Source of the DNA: Cupriavidus gilardii
Lineage (GTDB): Bacteria; Pseudomonadota; Gammaproteobacteria; Burkholderiales; Burkholderiaceae
Length of the DNA stretch: 64,000 bases
Reading direction: 5' to 3'
Assembly: GCF_013314895.1 (NCBI RefSeq)
Contig: NZ_JABTYE010000020.1
Coordinates: forward strand, 1 to 64,000
The notes beneath the pieces were generated by a model that saw nothing but the letters and a program-made list of their open reading frames with translations, was not told where the DNA came from and ran no database searches. The position numbers were made by a program, and so were the translations under genes. This document shows, in pieces, positions 27,316-35,376 of the stretch. Positions within the stretch are counted from its first letter, which is position 1. Each line of letters opens with the position of its first letter.

Positions 27316-28329
27316 TTACAGCAGCGATTTGTCCAGACCGAAACGCGCTTTCAGCGCCTCCAACAGCGCTTCGCGGGCGTCGCGGTCGGTCAGCTGGACG
27401 TCGAGCACGACGCGGCCCGAATCCCATTCCTTGATCGTGCCGAGCAGTTCGCCGCCGCTGGTTCGGATCTTGTACTGGCGGCTGATCTCCTTGACCTTGC
27501 GCGCCTTGCCCTCCTGCGCCTGCTTGCGGATCGCCTCCACTTCGCGGCTGGACAGGCCGTCGTTCATGACGCGCATCGCCAGTTCGCGGGTGCGCTCCTC
27601 CCCCGCCAGCTTGTAGTACAGCGTCAGCTCGTAGCCGGTGGCGATGCCGATCGCGCTGGGACGCTCGCGCATCACCATCAGCACCGACTCCGGCAGTTTG
27701 AGCAGCGCCAGCGTCTTGTTGACGGTACCCGCCGACATGCCGGTCAGCTCGCAAATATCTTCTTCCTTGGCGACCTTGCCCTCGTCCAGCAGTTGCCGCC
27801 AGGCGATGGCATTGTCGAGCGCCGACTGGTCCGAGCGCTGCTCGTTCAGCAGGAAGGACAGCCGATAGAAGTCGAGGTCGCTGAGATTGCTCTCGACGAA
27901 GCATTCCATCTCCAGCTTGCCGGCCGCGGCGAGCGCGCGCTTCCGGTAGTGGCCGTCGATCAGGATGTAGTGGCCAGGACGGGACGGGTCCGGCGCGGCG
28001 AGGCCGGGGGTTTTCTGGCCGTGCGTCGCGATCGATGCGGCACGCTCCTGCACCACCGCGGGATCGTAGATCCGGCGCGCGTTGAGCGGGTTGTCATGCA
28101 GTTGCGCCAGCGGAATGCGCTTGAGTACGCGTCCGTCGGCGGAGCGCTCCTCGTTTTCAGCGCTGAAAGTACGCGGCGGTTCGGCGGCCTTGGCCTTCAG
28201 CAGGCCGTGCGGATTCTGAGCGATCGCCGCTTCCGCTCGGGCGAAGCGGTCCAGCGTGTCGGCGCGGTTCTTTTCTGCCGCCATGCCCGCCAGCATGCCG
28301 GCCCGCAAATTCTTGATCTTCGTTGCCAT
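27316..28329 (-). CDS. parB: ParB-family partition protein
   Basis: Centromere-binding CTPase-type protein, 337 aa. The ParB/Srx N-terminal domain has IPLAQLHDNPLNARRIYD (about residues 70-87) and LIDGHYRKRAL. The HTH region is CELTGMSAGTVNKTLALLKLP near 190-210, and a C-terminal dimerisation domain follows. It would load at parS and, with ParA, segregate the replicon. ATG 28329 lies 5 bp after the parA stop. One parS-like palindrome is inside this gene. Confidence 0.92.
   Translation of the reverse strand: MATKIKNLRAGMLAGMAAEKNRADTLDRFARAEAAIAQNPHGLLKAKAAEPPRTFSAENEERSADGRVLKRIPLAQLHDNPLNARRIYDPAVVQERAASIATHGQKTPGLAAPDPSRPGHYILIDGHYRKRALAAAGKLEMECFVESNLSDLDFYRLSFLLNEQRSDQSALDNAIAWRQLLDEGKVAKEEDICELTGMSAGTVNKTLALLKLPESVLMVMRERPSAIGIATGYELTLYYKLAGEERTRELAMRVMNDGLSSREVEAIRKQAQEGKARKVKEISRQYKIRTSGGELLGTIKEWDSGRVVLDVQLTDRDAREALLEALKARFGLDKSLL
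28155..28168. promoter_or_regulatory. Probable parS site 1
   Basis: Perfect 14-bp palindrome TTTCAGCGCTGAAA inside the 5' part of parB. The same core recurs 850 bp away just upstream of parA. Perfect palindromes of this size within and beside parAB are the usual form of centromere sites. Confidence 0.65.
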
Positions 28330-28334
28330 TCTCT

Positions 28335-28991
28335 TTACTCGATCAGGGACAGCACCTCGTCCACCATGATGTCGACCTCCTGCACCGCCTCGCGTGCGCC
28401 GGGCACGCCGTGCACTGTGCAACCGATGGCCTGGCACTCTCGAAACGCGGAGCGGGAGCCGATCATCGACTGCAACAGCGGGAAGTCGCCGTCGTCACCC
28501 AGGATTTCGATTGCCTGGCGCGCAATGGAGACGCGACGTTGAACCATGTTGGCCATCACGCGGACGGTCAATGTTTCGTTCTGGACTTGCGCATGCTGCG
28601 CGAGCGTCTTGGCCGCCACCGCCGCCCACAAATCCGGCGGCGAAGGGACCACGGGGATCACGGCCAGATCGGAGATCAGCAGAGCGCTGGACGGCGCCGC
28701 CGAGTGCACGGCGGGCGGACAATCGACAACGATATAGTCGTAATCCTGGACGAACTTGCGCACCTCGCGGTGCATCGCGCCGCCGGAAGCCGCCAGACCG
28801 ATGACGGACGCCGGAAACGGGCGCTCGTCCGAAGCCTGGGCCGCCCAACGCGTGGCGGTTCCCTGTTCGTCCATGTCGACCAGCATCGCGCGCGCACCGC
28901 GCAAACCCAGGGTGCCGGCCAGGTGCATGCTGACTGTTGTCTTGCCGCAGCCGCCCTTCTGATTGAACACCGTGATGATTTTCGCTGCCAC
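28335..28991 (-). CDS. parA: ParA-family partition ATPase
   Basis: Walker-type partition ATPase of 218 aa that forms a nucleoid-bound gradient used by ParB-parS complexes. It shows the deviant Walker A KGGCGKTT (residues 12-19), Walker A' MLVDMDEQGTATRWA and Walker B YIVVDCPP. The short length, with no N-terminal HTH, marks the small type Ib-like ParA, so autoregulation would be through ParB rather than ParA. It starts at GTG 28991 behind GAGAGAGG; a parS palindrome sits 13 bp upstream, where bound ParB could repress the operon. Confidence 0.93.
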   Translation of the reverse strand: MAAKIITVFNQKGGCGKTTVSMHLAGTLGLRGARAMLVDMDEQGTATRWAAQASDERPFPASVIGLAASGGAMHREVRKFVQDYDYIVVDCPPAVHSAAPSSALLISDLAVIPVVPSPPDLWAAVAAKTLAQHAQVQNETLTVRVMANMVQRRVSIARQAIEILGDDGDFPLLQSMIGSRSAFRECQAIGCTVHGVPGAREAVQEVDIMVDEVLSLIE

Positions 28992-29003
28992 CGGGGCCTC
29001 TCT

Positions 29004-29019
29004 CTTTCAGCGCTGAAAG
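29004..29019. promoter_or_regulatory. Probable parS site 2
   Basis: Perfect 16-bp palindrome CTTTCAGCGCTGAAAG 13 bp upstream of the parA start, containing the same 14-bp core as the site inside parB. Confidence 0.7.
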
Positions 29020-29144
29020 CGCGGTTTGACTGTAGGCGAAACTTTAGTCAATCGCCTCTGTACCATCAACCGATTTCTTCAAATAAACGAATTTGTTGCG
29101 GCTGGGAAGCGAAAAAGCCGCATACGTTTGTTCAAAAGTTGTGC

Positions 29145-29174
29145 TTGAAAATCGGGCGAGAATCGGCCTACATT
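29145..29174 (+). promoter_or_regulatory. Sigma-70-type promoter of first cold-shock gene
   Basis: -35 TTGAAA (29145-29150), 18-bp spacer, -10 TACATT (29169-29174). It would give a leader of about 170 nt before the ATG at 29354, similar to the long 5' leader typical of cspA-type mRNAs. Confidence 0.5.
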
Positions 29175-29353
29175 AGAGGTTGTGCGTTGTACGCCGCACA
29201 TGACACGATCAGACAAACTGGATATGATGCCCAACACAGTCGCGTCAAGTCGTGTCACCCTCGTCGGCTTCCGTTCGGTATCTGCGAGAAATCAACGTGC
29301 TTGAACGGTTGTTTGCGTCGTGTACAAAGAACTTGCGTCGAAAGGAAACTCAC

Positions 29354-29557
29354 ATGGCAACCGGTACGGTTAAGTGGTTCAACGAAACCAAGGGGTTCGG
29401 CTTCATTACCCCTGACGATGGTGGCGCGGACTTGTTCGCCCATTTCTCGGAAATCCAGGGCACTGGATTCAAGACGCTGAAGGACGGCCAGCGAGTGACC
29501 TTCGAAGTCAAGGAAGGTCCGAAGGGCAAGCAGGCTTCCGGCATCAAGCCGGCCTGA
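29354..29557 (+). CDS. Cold-shock-domain protein (CspA family)
   Basis: Single-stranded nucleic-acid chaperone of 67 aa. It has the RNP1 motif KGFGFITP (residues 13-20) and RNP2 DLFAHFS (27-33), the standard length and the family's C-terminal [10 protein letters not shown]. It is probably induced by cold or growth resumption through its long leader. It sits between parA and repA, transcribed away from parA and toward repA, ending at a bidirectional terminator. Confidence 0.95.
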   Translation: MATGTVKWFNETKGFGFITPDDGGADLFAHFSEIQGTGFKTLKDGQRVTFEVKEGPKGKQASGIKPA

Positions 29558-29602
29558 CCCGCCCGCGTCGCCGCTGGTTCGCGGCACTCGTCGGGAGCCA
29601 GC

Positions 29603-29633
29603 AAAAAAGCAGGTGTTCAACACCTGCTTTTTT
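29603..29633. terminator. Bidirectional terminator between csp and repA
   Basis: Perfect palindrome: a GCAGGTGTT stem flanked by six A residues on the left and six T residues on the right, so each strand gives a stem followed by a U tract. It serves the convergent cold-shock and repA transcripts. Confidence 0.9.
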
Positions 29634-29670
29634 TATTGCCGCCCGGTAACGGCCGGTTGGGGCGTGCCGC

Positions 29671-30765
29671 TCAGGCGAGCTTGCGCACGCTGGTGCGCGA
29701 GGGCTGCAGAATCAGCGCCTTCGACGAATCGGCGTCGACCTTGGCGTCCGGGTACACCACCAGCACGTCCTTCAGCGCCTTGCGGAACAGCGCGCGGAAT
29801 TTGCGCTCGCTTTCGGTCTCGGTCCCGAACTGCATCTGCAGCGCTTCCCAAGGGATCTCGGTGCGCCGCTGGATGGTGAAGAACCGATAGGTCAGCCAGG
29901 AATAGACGTCCAGCGCGAACGGCGACTGCTTCAGCGCTTTGAGCGCGCGCATATCGACCGGCACGGGACGATTGACCAGCTCGTTGAAGAACGGCTCGGA
30001 CAGCACCACGAAGCTCTCGAACATCGAGCCCTGGCCGGGCTGCATCGGATCCCACCAGGTCGACAGCTGGTCCGCCAGCAGATAGCCCACACGGTCGATC
30101 GACATCGGCTCGTGATTGTTGGTCTGGTTCTGGGTCGGCGCGGACTTGTTCTGGACGATCGCAATGGTCGCGGAGAACAGGCGGATCATCTGCTGGCGCA
30201 CCAGCGTCATGGTCCCGCGCTTGCCGCCAGTCGCCATCGGAATGCCCAGGTTGTACATGAACTCCGACAGCGAGTTGCCCAGCGAGATGCGGCGGTCGTC
30301 GACGGTGCCGGTAAACTCGCCCCGCTTCTTCTTCGCCATGATCTCCTTGCCGATCCACGCCAGCATCAGGCGGGGATAGGAGCCATAGGGGTACCCCAGC
30401 GACACGGTTTCCGACACCAGCTTCTGGCGGCCGTTGCTGGCGCGCTCCGAACGCTGCTGCGTGAAGTAACCCGGCTGGATCATCAGCGAGATATTGCCGC
30501 TGGTGCGGGTCCAGACGGGCGGCGCGCCTTTCGGGGCGCGATAGGGCAGTGTGACCTGCACGCTGGCACGGCTCAGAAAGCCGACTTCGCCACTTTGCCA
30601 GGCGTCCTCGCGCTCCATGGCCTGAGCTTCGTCGAACAGCCGCTGAAATTTTTCGGACGGAACCAACGGCGCATCGTTGCCAGGAACGATGATGCGCGAG
30701 GGACCGGTTTCCACGTCAGTAACGGTGCGGTCGTCCGGGATGGCCAGGGAACGTTTGATCGGCAT
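29671..30765 (-). CDS. repA: Replication initiator RepA
   Basis: Plasmid/chromid replication initiator of 364 aa, matching the RepA family of broad-host-range and megaplasmid replicons. Recognisable blocks include the winged-helix segments YPRLMLAWIGKEIMAKKK, SEFMYNLGIPMATGGKRGTM and DVYSWLTYRFFTIQRRTEIPW. It should bind the iterons upstream of its gene (31.1-32.1 kb), recruit DnaA and helicase, and control its own level. ATG 30765 is taken from similarity; no strong ribosome-binding site is seen. One exact inverted iteron lies 54 bp upstream of the start, where RepA binding could autoregulate. Confidence 0.9.
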   Translation of the reverse strand: MPIKRSLAIPDDRTVTDVETGPSRIIVPGNDAPLVPSEKFQRLFDEAQAMEREDAWQSGEVGFLSRASVQVTLPYRAPKGAPPVWTRTSGNISLMIQPGYFTQQRSERASNGRQKLVSETVSLGYPYGSYPRLMLAWIGKEIMAKKKRGEFTGTVDDRRISLGNSLSEFMYNLGIPMATGGKRGTMTLVRQQMIRLFSATIAIVQNKSAPTQNQTNNHEPMSIDRVGYLLADQLSTWWDPMQPGQGSMFESFVVLSEPFFNELVNRPVPVDMRALKALKQSPFALDVYSWLTYRFFTIQRRTEIPWEALQMQFGTETESERKFRALFRKALKDVLVVYPDAKVDADSSKALILQPSRTSVRKLA

Positions 30766-30818
30766 GTCGGCGTGCTTCGAATTACCCGCCTTTTTACTTG
30801 ATGCCGCCACCCTTGTCA

Positions 30819-30834
30819 CGCAGAAACGGGTACG
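30819..30834 (-). repeat. Inverted iteron in the repA leader
   Basis: CGCAGAAACGGGTACG, an exact iteron in orientation opposite to the main array, 54 bp upstream of the repA start. It is a plausible autoregulatory RepA site. Confidence 0.8.
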
Positions 30835-31018
30835 TTGGAAGATTCGGGCGTATACCCGTTGGCTGGCCGGGTTTACGCGGACTGTGCACCGGTTGCCAGG
30901 GCCCTTTGGCTGTAGGGCGATGTTTCTCCCTTGCCAGCTCGCATGCCGTGCGGCAGGGGGCAACCCGGCAGGGTTGTCCACTTCCGCGCGGTCATCCACT
31001 ACAAGCAATTCATACCTT

Positions 31019-31072
31019 TACGGTTAACTACTCGTAAACCGTATACGCGCCGCCTAAGCCGTTGAACCGTAA
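31019..31072. promoter_or_regulatory. TACGGTT inverted repeats, likely repA promoter region
   Basis: TACGGTT (31019-31025) is mirrored by AACCGTA at 31037-31043 and again at 31065-31071, in the least GC-rich part of the origin. On the minus strand TTTACG and TATGAA at about 18-bp spacing could form the repA promoter. These may be operator or unwinding elements. Confidence 0.4.
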
Positions 31073-31090
31073 ACGTAAACCGACCCTGTC

Positions 31091-31195
31091 CGTACCCGAT
31101 TCTGCGGTGCAGCGTACTCGATTCTGCGAAGCCTCGAACCCGAATCTGCGTATACGCGAACCCGTTTCAGCGCAAGGCCCGAACCGCTTTCTGCG
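31091..31195 (+). repeat. Five degenerate iterons with 22-bp period
   Basis: Variant iterons start at 31091, 31113, 31135, 31157 and 31180 (for example CGTACCCGATTCTGCG and CGAACCCGAATCTGCG). The constant two-turn spacing places them on one DNA face, the classic layout of initiator-binding iterons next to an opening region. Confidence 0.85.
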
Positions 31196-31220
31196 GGGAT
31201 AACTTCCGCATTGCACAGGC

Positions 31221-31229
31221 TTATCCACA
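31221..31229 (+). promoter_or_regulatory. DnaA box
   Basis: TTATCCACA, a perfect match to the consensus TTATNCACA, between the phased degenerate iterons and the irregular array. Confidence 0.8.
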
Positions 31230-31247
31230 GGCGAGCGATGTTCCCGG

Positions 31248-32066
31248 CGTACCCATTTCTGCGCCTCTGGCGGGCGCGAAGCGGGCCCAAGGGGAAACAA
31301 AGAGCCGTATGAAGCACATAAACCCCGTCGCAGCGAGGAAGCCCATCGCAGCGTACCCGTTTCTGCGCCGCTGGCGGAAGACGCGGCTCCGCCTCTAGGC
31401 GTACCCGTTTCTGCGGCGTACCAACTTCTGCGAGTCGCCGGTCCACCCGCCGATCGTCAAAAGCGTACCTGTTTCTGCGTACGAAACCGAGAACCGATGT
31501 GGCCGGAGCGTACCTGTTTCTGCGGCAATGTGGGGCCGGCAGAAGGCTGCCGCGTTTCAAGACCTCCACGTATACGTAGGCCATGTCGAAAGCGGGCGCT
31601 CGCATACGGATCTATGCAAAGGGGGGTGGCCACGGCCGTCTGCGTACCCGTTTCTGCGTCCGATAGCCGGATGGACCCACGAGGGCGGCGAGCAACCGCG
31701 CCAAAGCCGTACCAGTTTCTGCGCCTCGACCCGCGCGTCTGGCCGTCCATTTGCGTACCCGTTTCTGCGGCGACCACTCGAGCGCGAGCGTAGAGGCGAG
31801 CCGTTCGCGGACCGTACCCATTTCTGCGTCGGGCAAAAAAAACCGTCGAGCGTACCCGTTTCTGCGTGGGTATTCGGAGGAGGAACGGCTGACCGGGCGG
31901 TGACTTTGGCAAGACCGTACCCGTTTCTGCGGAGGCCGCGCCTTGGTCCGGACGGCATGCCGTACCCGTTTCTGCGTCGGCCAGCGCCTCATCCTGAAGG
32001 CGCGGGGCGGCTCCGTACCCGTTTCTGCGAACGGGCGCGCGAGCCAAAACCGTACCCGTTTCTGCG
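31248..32066 (+). repeat. Array of 15 near-perfect iterons, irregular spacing
   Basis: Copies of CGTACCCGTTTCTGCG or one- to two-base variants, all in the same orientation, start at 31248, 31352, 31400, 31417, 31464, 31509, 31643, 31708, 31754, 31813, 31851, 31916, 31961, 32014 and 32051. Spacing varies from 17 to 134 bp. The irregular spacing, with unrelated sequence between copies, separates this array from the phased set and suggests a copy-control or handcuffing role. Confidence 0.9.
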
Positions 32067-32215
32067 GGGGAGGCGGCCGTAGCAGTCACTGCGTTGACGA
32101 CCTGTCAACGCCGGCAAAGGTGGCGAGGGAAGCGGCGGGAAGCGATAAGGCGAGGGAAGGCCGGTGAGCAGGCCGAGCTGGTATTGGCCCGACGCCATCG
32201 CCGAGCCACAAAAAC

Positions 32216-32242
32216 AAAAAGCCCCGCACGGGGCGGGGCTTT
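32216..32242 (-). terminator. Terminator of second cold-shock gene
   Basis: Stem AAAGCCCCGC with GCGGGGCTTT around ACGGG, continuing into TTTTG on the minus strand. An additional hairpin TCTCGCC/GGCGAGA lies at 32251-32268 between the stop and the terminator. Confidence 0.88.
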
Positions 32243-32278
32243 CAGCGTTTTCTCGCCCTAAGGCGAGAGGCGCAATGC

Positions 32279-32482
32279 TTACAGCGGGGTGATGTTCGCT
32301 GCTTGCAGGCCCTTCGGGCCGTTCTTCACTTCGAACGAAACGCGCTGGTTTTCCTGCAGCGACTTGAATCCAGAACCCTGGATTTCCGAGAAGTGGGCGA
32401 ACAGATCATCACCGCCTTCGTCCGGCTTGATGAAACCGAAACCCTTGGCGTCGTTGAACCATTTGACGATACCGGTTTTCAT
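32279..32482 (-). CDS. Cold-shock-domain protein (CspA family), second copy
   Basis: A 67-aa cold-shock protein with RNP1 KGFGFIKP and RNP2 DLFAHFS. It is close to the other copy in this window but clearly diverged ([14 protein letters not shown] against [14 protein letters not shown]). The ATG is preceded by AGGAAA. It has a near-consensus promoter (32631-32659) and a leader of about 140 nt. Together the two csp genes bracket repA and the origin. Confidence 0.95.
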   Translation of the reverse strand: MKTGIVKWFNDAKGFGFIKPDEGGDDLFAHFSEIQGSGFKSLQENQRVSFEVKNGPKGLQAANITPL

Positions 32483-32630
32483 GGTCTTGCATTTCCTAAA
32501 AAAAATTAAAAAACGGAGGCGCGCGGCGCTTCCGGCAGAGCAACTCAAGGAAAGGACACCATGGACAACCGAAGTACCATGACGGTGGCTAACGAATGTG
32601 CTGTTGCCTCGTCGCTTGAATCTAGCGCGC

Positions 32631-32659
32631 TTTATACGGGGGATCCGAGCCCACGTCAA
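32631..32659 (-). promoter_or_regulatory. Near-consensus sigma-70 promoter of second csp gene
   Basis: On the minus strand, -35 TTGACG, 17-bp spacer, -10 TATAAA. Predicted start near 32624, giving a leader of about 140 nt. Confidence 0.75.
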
Positions 32660-32719
32660 GAGCGGCGTTCCCCTGCTGCAGGCTAGATCACGCGAGTGCC
32701 CTCGTGAGATCATCACCCA

Positions 32720-32766
32720 TTTTGCATACAGTCTATTTGTCCGTATCGGCGCACCTGTATACAAAA
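32720..32766. promoter_or_regulatory. Probable operator of the purine permease gene
   Basis: Inverted arms TTTTGCATACAG (32720-32731) and CTGTATACAAAA (32755-32766) match at 11 of 12 positions, centres 35 bp apart. The second arm overlaps a possible -10 (TATACA) for the permease gene. TGTATACA-type sites are common for GntR-like repressors, but the regulator is not identified. Confidence 0.5.
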
Positions 32767-32857
32767 GTGTAAGACAGTACGTGTGCCTCCCGAGCTGAAG
32801 CGCCGCGAGGCTCTTGCCTTTGCAAGAGACGGGACAAAACGATACAGGAGACACAGC

Positions 32858-34222
32858 ATGTCGATGCCCGAACCCCTTTCCGAACCCAACGACACACCCG
32901 CCATGACCGCGCCGGCGCGCCGCTCACCGATAGAGCGCCTGTTCAAGCTGAGCGAGCATCAGACCGACGTGCGCACCGAGATACTGGCCGGGGTGACCAC
33001 CTTCCTGACGATGGCGTACATCATCTTCGTCAACCCGACCATCCTGGGCGATGCGGGCATGCCGAAGGACGCCGTATTCGTCGCCACCTGCGTGGCCGCG
33101 GCGCTCGGTACGCTGATCATGGGCTTCTACGCCAACTATCCGATCGCGATGGCGCCCGGCATGGGGCTGAACGCCTATTTCGCCTATACGGTGGTCAAGG
33201 GCATGGGCTTGCCGTGGGAGGCTGCGCTCGGCGCGGTGTTCATCTCGGGCTGTCTGTTCCTGCTGGTGACGCTGCTGCGCGTGCGCGAGATGATCGTCAA
33301 CGGCATCCCGCATTCGATTCGCGTGGCGATTACCGCGGGCATCGGGCTGTTTCTTGCCATCGTCGCGTTGAAGAACGCTGGCATCGTCACGGCGAGCCCG
33401 GCCACGCTGGTCACGCTCGGCGATCTGCACCAACCGTCGGCGGTGCTGGCCATCGTCGGCTTCCTGGCGATCGTGGCGCTCGATCGCCTCAAGGTGAAGG
33501 GCGCGATCCTGATCGGCATCCTGCTGACCACGCTGCTGAGCTTCGCGTTCGGCGGCAATACCTTCCAGGGTATCGTGTCCGCGCCGCCGTCGATCGATCC
33601 GACGCTGTTCAAGCTCGACATCACGGCCGCGCTGTCGATCGGCATCATCAATGTGGTGCTGGTGTTCTTCCTGGTCGAGCTGTTCGATGCGACCGGTACG
33701 CTGATGGGCGTAGCCAACCGCGCCGGCCTGCTGAAGGCGGGCAAGATGGATCGGCTGAACAAGGCCCTGATGGCCGACAGCACCGCCATCATGGCCGGCT
33801 CCTTTCTCGGTACCTCGTCGACCACCGCCTATATCGAAAGCGCCTCGGGCGTGCAGGCCGGTGGGCGCACCGGGCTGACCGCGGTGACGGTTGCCGTGCT
33901 GTTCCTCGCCTGTCTGTTCATTGCGCCGCTGGCCGGCACCGTGCCCGCTTACGCCACCGCGCCGGCGCTGCTCTACGTGTCCTGCCTGATGCTGCGCGAG
34001 CTGGTCGACATCGACTGGAACGATGCCACCGAGGTGGTGCCCGCGGTGCTGACGGCGCTCGGCATGCCCTTCACCTATTCGGTCGCCAACGGCGTGGCCT
34101 TCGGCTTTGTGACGTACGCGGGGCTGAAGCTGCTGACCGGCCGGGCCAAGGACGTGCCCATCATGGTATGGATCATCGCCGCCGTGTTCATCTTCAAGTT
34201 CTACTATCTGCCCGGGCATTGA
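32858..34222 (+). CDS. NCS2-family guanine/hypoxanthine permease (AzgA/PbuG type)
   Basis: Inner-membrane proton-linked purine uptake protein, 454 aa. It has the AzgA-type N-terminal region ([20 protein letters not shown], residues about 40-60), the substrate-site segments [16 protein letters not shown] and [20 protein letters not shown], and a dozen or more hydrophobic segments. ATG 32858 follows ACAGGAG. A paired operator lies just upstream and a terminator follows. Adenine, guanine or hypoxanthine are the likely substrates from the family; specificity cannot be fixed here. Confidence 0.92.
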   Translation: MSMPEPLSEPNDTPAMTAPARRSPIERLFKLSEHQTDVRTEILAGVTTFLTMAYIIFVNPTILGDAGMPKDAVFVATCVAAALGTLIMGFYANYPIAMAPGMGLNAYFAYTVVKGMGLPWEAALGAVFISGCLFLLVTLLRVREMIVNGIPHSIRVAITAGIGLFLAIVALKNAGIVTASPATLVTLGDLHQPSAVLAIVGFLAIVALDRLKVKGAILIGILLTTLLSFAFGGNTFQGIVSAPPSIDPTLFKLDITAALSIGIINVVLVFFLVELFDATGTLMGVANRAGLLKAGKMDRLNKALMADSTAIMAGSFLGTSSTTAYIESASGVQAGGRTGLTAVTVAVLFLACLFIAPLAGTVPAYATAPALLYVSCLMLRELVDIDWNDATEVVPAVLTALGMPFTYSVANGVAFGFVTYAGLKLLTGRAKDVPIMVWIIAAVFIFKFYYLPGH

Positions 34223-34244
34223 CCCGCTGCAGCGGCATCGCGGC

Positions 34245-34269
34245 AAGGGCGGCTACGGCCGCCCTTTTT
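34245..34269 (+). terminator. Terminator of permease gene
   Basis: 9-bp stem AAGGGCGGC/GCCGCCCTT with TACG loop and a T5 tail, 22 bp after the stop. Confidence 0.85.
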
Positions 34270-34344
34270 CATGTCCCGGTTGTGTCGCCCGTCTCGCAGA
34301 ACGGCCGGCGCAACGTTCGAATTTTCGCTGCAAGATGGCCGGAC

Positions 34345-34405
34345 CGTACCCGTTTCTGCGCGCCCCGGCGGTCGGCGGCGGTGCCGAGCCGTACCCGTTT
34401 CTGCG
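34345..34405 (+). repeat. Distal iteron pair
   Basis: Two exact CGTACCCGTTTCTGCG copies at 34345-34360 and 34390-34405, 45 bp apart, same orientation as the origin array but about 2.3 kb beyond its end, with the second csp and permease genes in between. Confidence 0.88.
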
Positions 34406-34771
34406 TCCAAGGTAAGTGCTTATTTACCTCGTGCACCATGGTGGGTCCGCGTTGTTACGGTCATACCGAAGGATGATTTTGGATGCATGCCCCGCAGGGG
34501 GGCTAGACAAACGAAGCCAAATGCACTGAACTAGAGGCGTGCTATTCCAGGGGCGCTTCGAAGCGCCCCTTGTTGACTCCGGGCACCCGGAGTGCGCCGA
34601 CGGCGCGACGCAGACCCATTCGATCCGCCGCAGCGGACGTACAGACAGACCGCCTTCAGGCGGCTTCGCCTCCACGAGAGCACGCGCATGACGCGTGCCG
34701 GAACAATAAGCGGAACAAGTGGTAATCGCGAACGTGTAGTGCCGGGGGATGTTGTTCAACGGGGAAGAATC
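34406..34771. other. 366-bp intergenic region with palindromes
   Basis: Leader region of the VpsR-like operon. It contains a perfect 22-bp palindrome at 34549-34570 (arms AGGGGCGCTTC/GAAGCGCCCCT) followed by TTGTTG, which may be a terminator. Several shorter inverted repeats lie at 34640-34700, for example CCGCCTT-CA-GGCGG. No gene recognised. Confidence 0.45.
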
Positions 34772-35251
34772 ATGACCGCAGGAGAAGTCCATCGGCCCGT
34801 TCTCGAGCCGACTCGATCCGCCACGCCTTCGATCACCCGCGCCTTGAGCCATCTGGCCGATGTCGCCGGTGCCAAACCCGATCACAATCCGAGCCAACCT
34901 CACCGCGAGCATCGCGACGAATCTCTCGCCGATGCCGTGGCCGCCTTGCTTGCGGCCGACGACGGCGTGCCGCCGAACCTGCGCCAGGCCATCGAAGGCC
35001 TGCTGCAACGCCACCGCCAGCTCGAGGCCGATGTCGCCCGCCTGCGCGCCCAGCGCGAGGAGTGGATCGTCAGCGTGCTGACCTACCAGGCGCTCTATCA
35101 CCGCTATTCCGGCCAGACCCTGCATGCTCCCAGCGATCGCCTGATGCGCGAGCGCGACAGCATGCGCCGCACCATTCGTGAACAACTGCGTAGCGGCACG
35201 ACGCCGACCGCAATGTTCGATGTCCCTCCCCACAGCGTTTCGAGCGTGTAA
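34772..35251 (+). CDS. Hypothetical protein, 159 aa, partner of VpsR-like regulator
   Basis: Unrecognised soluble protein starting at ATG 34772 behind GGGGAAG. The C-terminal two thirds is predicted helical, with heptad-like leucines (LRQAIEGLLQRHRQLEADVARLRAQ is the core, about residues 70-95), so a coiled coil is likely. The stop TAA shares its last base with the first in-frame ATG of the downstream regulator, implying one transcript. A role in modulating that regulator is inference. Confidence 0.6.
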   Translation: MTAGEVHRPVLEPTRSATPSITRALSHLADVAGAKPDHNPSQPHREHRDESLADAVAALLAADDGVPPNLRQAIEGLLQRHRQLEADVARLRAQREEWIVSVLTYQALYHRYSGQTLHAPSDRLMRERDSMRRTIREQLRSGTTPTAMFDVPPHSVSSV

Positions 35252-35376
35252 TGGCGACCGCGCACATGGGTGCCCAGCCGCACCGCATACAACTGGACCG
35301 CAGCCCGATCCCGTCCGCCAGCCGGCGCAGCGAGACCGTCAGGCATGCGGCCACGCCAAACGCGCGGGAGAACGGG

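Larger units (their letters stand above)
30766..32278. other. Replication origin of the second replicon
   Basis: Gene-free 1.5-kb region upstream of repA. Contents from repA outward: one inverted iteron (30819), short TACGGTT inverted repeats at lower GC (31019-31072), five degenerate iterons at 22-23-bp steps (31091-31195), a DnaA box (31221), then 15 iterons to 32066. Open frames crossing it merely translate the iterons (repeated QKRVR, RNGYA or AETGT peptides) and are not genes. The second cold-shock gene and its terminator bound it. Confidence 0.88.

Noticed and set aside
27107..27904. Long antisense frames inside parB, the recombinase-like gene and other GC-rich genes
   Set aside because: High-GC codon bias creates long shadow frames; the true genes have recognised domains and proper starts.
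31248..32066. CRISPR-like appearance (short repeats with unique sequence between)
   Set aside because: Repeat is only 16 bp, spacing ranges from 17 to 134 bp, there are no cas genes, and repA is adjacent; this is an iteron array.
31054..32089. Open frames through the origin giving repeated QKRVR, RNGYA or AETGT peptides
   Set aside because: The repeats are just the iteron read in different frames; spacing is irregular and there is no start signal or domain, so they are not repeat proteins.
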